Source of the DNA: Bettongia penicillata ogilbyi | Lineage: Eukaryota; Chordata; Mammalia; Diprotodontia; Potoroidae | Reading direction: 5' to 3' | Assembly: GCA_023548195.1 (NCBI GenBank) | Contig: JAJHZJ010000009.1 | Span: 6,346,215 to 6,410,214, forward strand | DNA: 64,000 nucleotides | In this document: positions 56,650-64,000 of the stretch, piece after piece | Numbering within the stretch: position 1 is the stretch's first letter | Layout: each line of letters opens with the position of its first letter | Program-made: the position numbers and the translations under genes | Notes under the pieces: generated by a model | Database searches by the model: none | What the model saw: only the letters and a program-made list of their open reading frames with translations | Told to the model about the DNA's origin: nothing

Positions 56650-57850
56650 GTGAAGGCTAAGAGAGGCTGGGAAATGCTTTCCTGTAGAATATGAGGTCTT
56701 AGCTGGGAAGGCAGTGTTTGGACATGAGAAGGGAGAACATTCCAGGCACAGGGAGAAGTCAGAGAACATGCCAAGTGTCAAGGGAAAGATGGCGCATCTT
56801 GCTGAAGGAACAGCATGAAAGCCAATGCCACAAGACTGAAGAGTATGTGGCGAGGAGTGAGCTGTGCACAGGGTGGGGCGAGGTTATGAAGTGAAGTATG
56901 GCATGCCAAACAGAGGGTTTTCTAGTTTGTATGGAAGCCACAAGGAGCCAGTGGAGTTGAGGGGGCTGACATGGTCAGACCTGTGCTTTGGTGACTGGAA
57001 TGGGCAGAAACTTGAGGCAGGCAGCCTAAGATGAGGCCTGCAGCAAAGTGGTGGCACTGTCAGAAGAGAAAAGGGGCCCACCTGAGATGCTGCAAAGGTG
57101 AAACAGACAGCCCTTTGTAACAGCTTGGATATACAGGTAGTAATAAGGGAGGCATAGTGAGGAACTGAGATTGAGGGAACAGGAGAATGGTTTTACTCTT
57201 TACAGGAATAGGGAAGGTAGGAGAGGGGAAGGATTTAGGGGGAAAGACAAGTGAGTCCAGTTGTGGACATACTGAGTGCAAGATGTCTATTAGATATCAG
57301 TTCGAGATATCTGAAAGGCATTTGGAAGAGAAGGTAGATCTGGGAATAATCAGTACTAAGATGGCAATTAGATCCAAGGCAGCAGATGAGGCCACAAAAT
57401 GAAATAGGCTGCGGAGAGGTTGGGAAAGAGAATTGAGAAAAAGCCAACAGATTCGGCAACGAAGAGATAACTGGTAACTTTGGAAAGGGCAGTTTCTGTG
57501 GAATGATAAGGTTGAACTGGTGACTTTGGAAAGGGCAGTTTCTGTGGAATGGTAAGGTTGAACTGGTGACTTTGGAAAGAGCAGTTTCTGTGGAATGATA
57601 AGGTTGAACTGGTGACTTTGGAAAGGGCAGTTTCTGTGCAATGGTAAGGTTGAACTGGTGACTTTGGAAAGGGCAGTTTCTGTGGAATGATAAGGCTGAA
57701 CTGGTGACTTTGGAAAGGGCAGTTTCTGTGGTTGGAAGATTGGAAGCCAGGTTGTTGTAAGGGGTTAAGGAGAGAGTAAGAAAAGACTGGAGGGATGTGC
57801 TGTTGGTGGCCTTTTCAAGGAGTTCAGCAAAAAGGGTAAAAGAAATGGAT
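56650..57850 (+). repeat. Unclassified interspersed repeat, copy b
   Basis: Purine-rich, with 'gagaagggagaacattccag', 'agccacaaggagccagtgga', 'gacatggtcagacctgtgct', 'ctgagtgcaagatgtctatt', 'aatcagtactaagatggcaa'. Collinear with copy d at 59480-60960. The 46-bp minisatellite lies inside it. Confidence 0.55.
57470..57732. repeat. 46-bp minisatellite, about 5.5 units
   Basis: Consecutive imperfect 46-bp units: GAACTGGTGACTTTGGAAAG, then GGCAGTTTCTGTGGAATGAT, then AAGGTT. Units differ by single bases (gatAAGG/ggtAAGG, gGGCAG/gAGCAG). It is not a multiple of three and not coding. Confidence 0.95.
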
Positions 57851-57904
57851 ACATAACGATAATAGTAAGGATGGAATTTCTGAATCCACCTAACTATAAT
57901 TATC

Positions 57905-58290
57905 TTCTAGCTACCATCCACCTGTAAGCATTAAGCATCTTTTCTGTGCCAGATCCTGGGAATATAAAGACAAAAATGAAAATCTTTTTTGCTCTCAAAG
58001 ACTCACATTCTGTCAAGGGAGAATAATATGTATATACCAAATAAATACCAGGTAATTTGTAGGAAAAAGGCACTAGTAACTGGGTGGGGTTATGAAAAGC
58101 TTCAGAAGATGGCATGGACAGAATTCTGAAGAATCAAGGTATTCTAAGAGGTGGAGGTGATGAGGGTCCATTCAGTGGATGTGGCAACAATCAGTGCAAA
58201 AGCATGGAGACAAATGCAGCACTGTAGATGTGCAATAGTCCATAGGTATTAGCCCAATGTACCTAGAAGTCCAGTTTGGGTGAAGCAGAG
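57905..58290 (+). repeat. Unclassified interspersed repeat, copy c
   Basis: Begins 'gcattaagcatcttttctgtgccagatcctggg' and includes 'gtgcaaaagcatggagacaa'. It matches the left parts of copies a and d. Confidence 0.45.
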
Positions 58291-59480
58291 TATGTGAGAA
58301 AGGTGGAAAGCGCTGATAAAAATCTAGGTAAATGGCTATCCACAGATCATATCTAAAAAACAAATATGTACAGTCTGGTATCACCTGTTTATGATGATGC
58401 CAGGAAGGCTCTCTGGGATCACTACTTCCTTTTCAAGATTAACTATTTCCAACACCATCATTTCTGAATATAATTTCCCCAAAGAATAAAAAAGGAAGGG
58501 GAAAAAAGCAGTTCAGAAAAACTAAACAATAACATTAAACGAATCTAGTGATAACAGGAGATGATCCACACACTTAATCCCTCATCTCTGCAAAAGAAGC
58601 AAGATAGTATATTTTCTCAACACCTCTCTATAATTACAAAGCATTGAGCATTTCTTAAACATATTTTAAATAAGATGTGACAGAACTGTGGCAATAATGA
58701 AAACTATGCTCACTGGTCTAAAGTTTGCAGTCTATTCTCTTCCTGTTCTTGACAATTGGGATACTTGTCATTTTTCAAGTTCTTTACCATCTTTCAAAAT
58801 TCATTAATAGCAGGGTTAGCAATTTTATCTTCTAGTTCTTTCAGTACCAAGAGATGAAGTTTATTCAGTTTAGGTGACAGAAACTTACCAAGAACATGTT
58901 AAGTGTTCTTACTATTGCCTTACTTTGAAAATTTATAAATTTATGTAACATCCCAAGTCTGCGTTACAGTTCTTAATATAAAAATGATGACTGAGCATAA
59001 GTCTCAAGTAAAAAAGAGGTTATATTTCAGAAGGTACTAGAGATTATTCTTTTTCTCCTCTTTGACTATTTAAAAAACTTATTTTACTCTTCAGTTCCAA
59101 ATTCTCTCCCTCCGTTCAACCTTTCCTCCACTTTTTGAGAAGGCAAGAGATACAATACTGATTACATATTTAAAGTCATGCAAAACATTACCAACACCTA
59201 GTAATAGTAATTCTATTCCAAATTAATTCAAATAAGGTAAATGAGGCATAAATTTATGATTTTGTAATCATTCTTTAGTTGGATTTATAGCATGACATTC
59301 ACAGTAAAGAACAAAAACTATCAGAGAATCAGTCAATCAAAAAGAATTAATGCCTAAACCAACCGGAAACTTTCCTTATTGGGTACAAAATCCTCTGTAA
59401 TTTGTTTTTCTTTTCTTATTGAACAATTCTTTGTGAATTTGCGAGTGAATAAAAAGGATATGGACCCAGATCAACTAACC
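58291..59480 (-). other. MINDY2: MINDY2 intron
   Basis: AT-rich intron with a short L1 3' fragment at about 59080-59190 ('gttccaaattctctccctcc', 'tgagaaggcaagagatacaa'). No exon is recognised. Confidence 0.5.
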
Positions 59481-60960
59481 AGTTATTGCACCAACTAGCC
59501 CTCACCGAGTGCCTGCAATGCCCTACATTGTGCCAAGTGTTTTGGACACAATGGAAAGTAAAATGCCATTCCTGATTTCCAGGAGTTCATGCAAATACCT
59601 ATGTATAAACAAGGTATATAAAGGATAAACTGGAGAAAATTTCAGACTGAAGGCAAAATTAAAGAAGAGTGAGAAAGGTTTCTTGTAGAAGGTAGAACTT
59701 TAGCTGAGACTTAAGGAAGCCCAGGGAAGTCAGGAGACAGAGATGAGGTAGGTGGGAGTGTTCCAGGAATGGGAGACAATTAGGGAAAATGTCCAGAGCT
59801 GAGAGATAAGAATGTTGCAGTGGAGAAATAGTAGGAAGCCTGTATCCTTGGATCTCTCTCTGTAGAGTATAGCAAGCAGAATAAGGTGTAAGAAGACTAG
59901 AAAAGGAGGGAGCCAGACTATGAAGGCCTTTAAAAGTCAGGATTTATTTGATAGTAAGAGGTTACAGGAAACCACTGGGTCTCATTAAATAGAGGAATTC
60001 TACAAAAATCAAATTTGACAGCCGAATGGAGAATACAAGAAAATCACCTAGTATCATTGAAGTAGTCCAGCTATGAGGTGAGGAGGGCCTGCACCAAAAC
60101 GGTGGCAGTGTCAGAGGAAAGAAGCTGGCATGCACAAGAACTGTTGCGAAGGTGGAGAGATGACAAGACTTGACCACTGATTGCATACAGGCGTAAAAGA
60201 TGGTAAGGACTTGAGAATGATACTTAGGTCTGAGCCTGGGTGATTGGGATGATGGTGGTGGTACTCTCCAAAGCTGCAGAGAAGTCAGGAGAGGAGGGAA
60301 AGCTTTTGGAGAGAAAGATAAGTTCAGTTTCAGACATGCTGCATCAAAGAGGTCTACTAGCTTGAGATGTGCAATATTTAGCCGGAGATGTAAGACTAGA
60401 GATTGGGAAAGAGGTCAGAGATAGACAAGTCAATCTTAGAATGTGCATTGAGTTGGTAACTGAAACCCTGGATGATGATTAGACCACCAGGTTATATTAC
60501 ACAAAGGGAAAAAAGAGGAGAACCAAGGGCATGGCTTTGATGAAGATCCAGCAAGGAAGACAGAGAAGCAACGGTCAGATAGGTAGAAGGAGAACCCGGG
60601 GAGAGCAGAAGAAGAGGGCAATCAAGCCATCAAAGCCTGTAGGGAAGTCAAGAAGGATAAGGATTGAGAGAAGGCCATCAGATGCAGCAATTAAGAGATC
60701 TAAGTTTGGAGAGAGCAGTTTCAGTTGAATAATAAGAATGGAAGTCAGTAGATGGTTTTATTAAGGAGATTAACCATAAAGGGATGACAATTACAGGACA
60801 ATAACCGGTGGCAACAGATGGATCAACTGAGGATTGGGGAGCCATGGGTATGTTTGCAGGTAATAGAGAAGCAACCAGTATACAGGAAGTAACTAAAGAT
60901 AAGTGACAACAGGGATGATACAGGGTCCAGAATCTACCAGAGAAGACAGGGTGGAATGTC
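59481..60960 (+). repeat. Unclassified interspersed repeat, copy d
   Basis: Longest copy, about 1.5 kb: 'agtgcctgcaatgccctaca', 'ggaattcatgcaaata' type, 'gaaggcctttaaaagtcagg', 'gaagtagtccagctatgagg', 'cagtttcagacatgctgc', 'ccatcagatgcagcaattaa', then one copy of the minisatellite unit at about 60703-60735. The order supports a single element. Confidence 0.55.
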
Positions 60961-61293
60961 AGCACTTTGGCAACCTTTTAAAATACAAATTAAAGTCAGG
61001 CATGAAAATTCTACTCATAAGTTTTTTCACTTGATATATAGATACTTAAAAAAACTTAAGCCGAGATGTTAAAATAAATTTCTACTACCTCAGTTTCTTC
61101 CCCCAAGCAAGTTTACCATCCCTAATAACAATTTAAAAAAAAAGAGGTTAGTAGCACAAGTGACAAGTAGGTAAAGTAACTACTCAGCATTATATTAATG
61201 AATTAAATCTTAGCTGAAAAGAAACACTTTGGAAACAGGCTTGCTTCTGAATGGATGGGCATTTTAAAAAAAGAAAAAAAAAAGTTGACTTAC
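60961..61293 (-). other. MINDY2: MINDY2 intron, nothing recognised
   Basis: AT-rich sequence downstream of the splice donor at 61293. A purine run lies near 61265-61283. Confidence 0.55.
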
Positions 61294-61467
61294 CTGATCA
61301 ATCTGATCTTGTTGCCCTCTATATACTGTTTCTGGATCTGAGGGAGGCCTCAGGTGGAATCCTGAATCACAAAAATTTCCATCACCATCTACATTGTGTA
61401 GACTTTCCCAAACAACTTTTTCTTCAGTAAGAAAGCCCTGGTCTGTTACCAGCAAATAGAGTTGACC
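61294..61467 (-). CDS. MINDY2: MINDY2 exon, end of catalytic domain
   Basis: 58 codons, phase 0 at both ends: GQLYLLVTDQGFLTEEKVVW, ESLHNVDGDGNFCDSGFHLR, PPSDPETVYRGQQDQIDQ. This is the conserved C-terminal part of the MINDY (DUF544) cysteine-protease fold, just after the segment bearing the catalytic His, which must lie in an exon to the right of the window. MINDY enzymes trim Lys48-linked ubiquitin chains. The acceptor is TTTAAG and the donor CAG|GTAAGT on the minus strand. The intron to the MIU exon is about 15 kb. Confidence 0.95.
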
Positions 61468-62229
61468 CTTAAAAAATAATGAAAGAATAAAGAGCATAAA
61501 AAACTGAAATACTTTATTTAGCATAGATTTTAGGAGGAATTTTGTGGTTTGGTTTTTAAGATTTATCATTTCTCAATCTTTGTAACATTAAGGCAGTCTG
61601 CTGATAAAATCTGTTCGCACAACCTTCTGACACTAGCTATTCTAGTTTTAAATTAGGACATTTCAGTATAAACAGAAATAGAATCTCTAATTTGGCATAT
61701 CCAATCAATAAATGAATTACAAATATACATTGGGAGAATATTATATCAAGAATTAAAGTAAAAAATACCAGATAAAACATAAACTGACATAACAAAAACT
61801 GAAGAACTAAGGTAGCTATCTATCAATAAAATTACATTCCTTCTTAACTCTTCAGGCAGAAAGTACCTCTGGAGATTCTACCTTTTGAAACCCTCTCTCC
61901 TCATGTTCCTCTCCTACCCCTTTTACTCCTTTACATAGGGATTCCTTTATCTCCTCTCAACATACCCTATCCCTAAGTAGATTTTATCCACTCTTATAAC
62001 TTCAGTTATGATTTCTATGCAAATGCTGTACAAATCTCACAAATCCAACAGGATTGGAGCATTCTGAGAACAGATAACACTTCACTTTTATTGTTTCTGC
62101 ATTTACCTAACAACGCCTGGCACACAGGACGTACTTGATAAAGGCTGGTTTTCCTCTCCTTTATCTGCTCTCCCTCCAAATCCCTTCTCTTGCTTATATA
62201 GTCCAAATCTCTATTTACATACACTAAAA
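61468..62229 (-). other. MINDY2: MINDY2 intron
   Basis: AT-rich, with an L2-like pyrimidine-rich block near 61870-62150 ('catttacctaacaacgcctggcacacagg'). No further exon is recognised. Confidence 0.5.
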
Positions 62230-62665
62230 AACATCCAGAGGAAAAAAAGTGACTAGAATGGTAAAGGTCTCAAAGTCATACCATATGAGAATTATTGGAA
62301 AGGAGTAGGGATATTTAAAGAAGAGAAGAGTGGGGGGAACCATAACTGTAATTAGTAACTGAAAGGCTAACACTGAAGGAGAGATAAGACCTATTTTAGT
62401 TGATCTGAGAGGGCAGAACTAGGAGCAACAAGGAAAATTTGTAGAAAGATGAATTTGAATGTGATATAAGGAAAAGTTTCCCAACAATTTACACAAAACT
62501 GGGGTGGATGCCTCATGAGATAATGGGTCCTCCATTATTAGAAGACTTTAAGCAACAGCTATATGGCCACTTGCCTGTTACATAAGATGGGATTTTTGTT
62601 CAAAAATAGACTGAACTAGATGGCTTTGGGGCTCTCTTCCAAATCTGAGCTGTGATTCTCTATCT
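62230..62665 (+). repeat. L3/CR1-family LINE 3' end
   Basis: + strand CR1/L3 terminus: 'aggagcaacaaggaaaattt', 'ataaggaaaagtttcccaac', 'aaactggggtggatgcctca', 'ctgaactagatggctttggg', ending 'agctgtgattctctat' (ATTCTATG-like end). Confidence 0.65.
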
Positions 62666-62769
62666 CCAATTTTTTCTAAGGCTCCAAAACCGTATTTTCA
62701 AATGCTAATTTCTGCTCCAAGTAAATGTCCCAACGGAATCCAAATTAAAGAATTCTAAAAAGGAATTTC

Positions 62770-62960
62770 TTACATTTTCTTAAAACCTGCAGCGCTTCTA
62801 ACATGTTCATCATCTTCCCAGGCACTCAGACTAGAAACTTCATTCCTCTTTCACTCTCCCCTCATCCTCTAAACCTAAGTCTTATTAACTTTATAATTCC
62901 ATGGTCCTATCACCGTGGAAAACAATTTAGAACCATAACAAAAGAATCATTAAACTTGGC
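62770..62960 (+). repeat. L2-like fragment
   Basis: 'gcgcttctaacatgttcatc' followed by pyrimidine-rich L2-type sequence. It is short and diverged. Confidence 0.4.
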
Positions 62961-63339
62961 ATCCCCGTGGACTCAGCATTTCAGTTCCAGAAGACCGCTG
63001 ATGCGGAGAAGTGACGGACTAGAGGTACAGAACGAGATGCACATCTTCACCCACTGCCAACGTGTTCGTTTGTTTTGCTTGACTATTTTTTACAAGGCAG
63101 GGCTTTTATTTGGGGTGAGAATTGTAAGGGGGGAAGAGTAGGTAATAGGATAAAAGAATGGGTCCAGGAAAAACCCCAGAAGAGAGTAGAAGAAAGCTCA
63201 GAAGGGGTCACAAGCAGAGCAGTGTTGGTACTATCATGCTAAATCTAACATACTTTAAAAGCAAGTTGTGCGTAACAAATTCATGGTTTCACAGACAATC
63301 CTCTTTCTATTCTTTACAGGCTGAAATGTTCATGTATGT

Positions 63340-63500
63340 TGTGCAGTAGTGAATGGTCTGGGCCCGGAATCAGGAAGACCTGAGTTCAAATCCAGTCTCA
63401 GGCTCTTACTAGTTATGTGACCCTGCGCAAGTCATTTACCACCAGCTTTACTCCTTGGACTAGACTCCACCATGGCTTCTGGAAATCTCATCATCAGGAA
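63340..63500 (+). repeat. Core-SINE/MIR-like SINE
   Basis: 'gtagtgaatggtctgggccc', 'gaagacctgagttcaaatcc' (clear B box GTTCAAATCC), 'tgtgaccctgcgcaagtcat'. + orientation, well preserved head. Confidence 0.8.
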
Positions 63501-63589
63501 ACTGAGGATCCTTTGAGAATGCATCAGCTTTGGTGTTCAGACCTTATCAGTACCCTCTGTCCCTCTGATCAGACGACAAAGAACTTCTC

Positions 63590-63860
63590 CCAAAGCTCCT
63601 TTTCAAAGAGGTTTCTCCCAAACCAGTTTATCTCTTCATTTCTCACCAGCTTGCACTCCTAGATTAGACTTCATTTTGCCCCATGGTGGATACCTTTCAT
63701 TGCCCTCTCAGCTTTCTTTTGTGTGTTGGCTTTCCCTATTAAATTGGAAGCTCCTTAAAGGCAGGGACTGTTTTCTCTTTTTCATATTTGTACCTCTAGC
63801 ACTTGGCACAATGTCTAGAGGGTGCACCAAAGGTGGTGAGAAATAAATGTTTACTGACTG
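63590..63860 (+). repeat. L2-like LINE 3' end
   Basis: 'attggaagctccttaaaggcagggactg', then 'tttgtacctctagcacttgg' and 'gagaaataaatgtttactga'. Typical L2 terminus. Confidence 0.7.
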
Positions 63861-63864
63861 ATTG

Positions 63865-64000
63865 ATCTGAGTTCAAATCCAGCCTCACACATATACTAGC
63901 TATGTGACTCTGTCAAGTCTTGTAATAATAATACCTATCACTCAGAGTTGTTAAGGATCAATGAGGTGATAAAGTTTGTAAAGTGTTCAGCACAGGGCCT
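63865..64000 (+). repeat. Core-SINE/MIR-like SINE, cut by window end
   Basis: B box 'gagttcaaatccagcctc', core 'tagctatgtgactctgtcaagtc', and 3' part 'agttgttaaggatcaatgag', 'gtaaagtgttcagcacaggg'. It continues beyond 64000. Confidence 0.75.

Larger units (their letters stand above)
51070..56660 (+). mobile_element. Degraded betaretrovirus-like (ERVK-type) ERV
   Basis: 5' LTR 51070-51452, a tRNA-Lys-type PBS, a leader with donor AAG|GTAAGG at about 51546, a capsid-like gag remnant (51912-52100), about 3.2 kb of AT-rich non-coding sequence, RNase H/integrase remnants of pol (about 55405-56270) and an envelope-start-like stretch to about 56660. Each coding remnant is broken by stops and shifts, and no 3' LTR is recognised, so the element is inactive. 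It lies antisense inside a MINDY2 intron. Confidence 0.75.

Noticed and set aside
57470..57732. Regular array that might be taken for a CRISPR
   Set aside because: Units are contiguous 46-bp copies without unique spacers; it is a minisatellite in an animal genome.
63385..63410. tRNA-like B box
   Set aside because: Belongs to a core-SINE; no complete tRNA cloverleaf can be drawn.

Overview
This is vertebrate nuclear DNA, most likely from a marsupial. Two convergent genes with typical GT-AG introns and SLTM- and MINDY2-like protein segments frame the window. The space between and inside them is filled with L1-lineage half-L1 (HAL1) elements, core-SINE/MIR-like SINEs, L2 and L3/CR1 LINEs and endogenous retroviruses. 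I infer 'marsupial' from this repeat mixture, with young ORF1-only L1 derivatives beside old L2/L3/MIR. I cannot name the species.

Left part (1-8720, + strand): seven exons encode the C-terminal 401 residues of SLTM (SAFB-like transcription modulator). They give the Arg/Glu-rich coiled coil followed by the Arg/Gly-rich tail, with phase-compatible splice junctions throughout, a stop at 8124-8126 and a short 3' UTR with three AATAAA signals. The N-terminal SAP and RRM domains lie outside the window.

Middle (8720-37430): a gene-free spacer of about 29 kb built almost entirely from mobile elements. There are two complete ORF1-only L1 elements on the minus strand (10267-13224 with a perfect 16-bp target duplication; 14819-17562 with a 16-bp duplication carrying one mismatch). 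An older relative (about 26014-30350) carries a nested L1 insertion, and a chimeric double copy lies at about 31678-33776. A minus-strand ERV with a tRNA-Pro-type primer-binding site (19860-23671) has a related solo LTR at 33871-34220. None of the half-L1 copies has an ORF2. Their 5' UTRs carry a variable number of GC-rich units of about 70-80 bp and a short upstream reading frame at a fixed distance from the 5' end.

Right part (37430-64000, minus strand): the last three coding exons of MINDY2 (FAM63B), a Lys48-linkage-selective deubiquitinase. They cover the C-terminal end of the catalytic domain, two MIU-like ubiquitin-binding helices followed by a poly-Ala run, and a basic tail ending in a CaaX-type CVIL. 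A 6.7-kb stretch almost free of repeats follows the stop and is probably the long 3' UTR. The 15-kb intron 46117-61293 holds an L2, a broken + strand betaretrovirus-like ERV (51070 to about 56660), several copies of an unclassified interspersed repeat and a 46-bp minisatellite that grew inside one of those copies.

No bacterial-type operon, CRISPR array or other host-independent system is present. The most unusual material is the half-L1 family (its 5' UTR architecture and chimeric copy) and the rearranged LTR of the minus-strand ERV.
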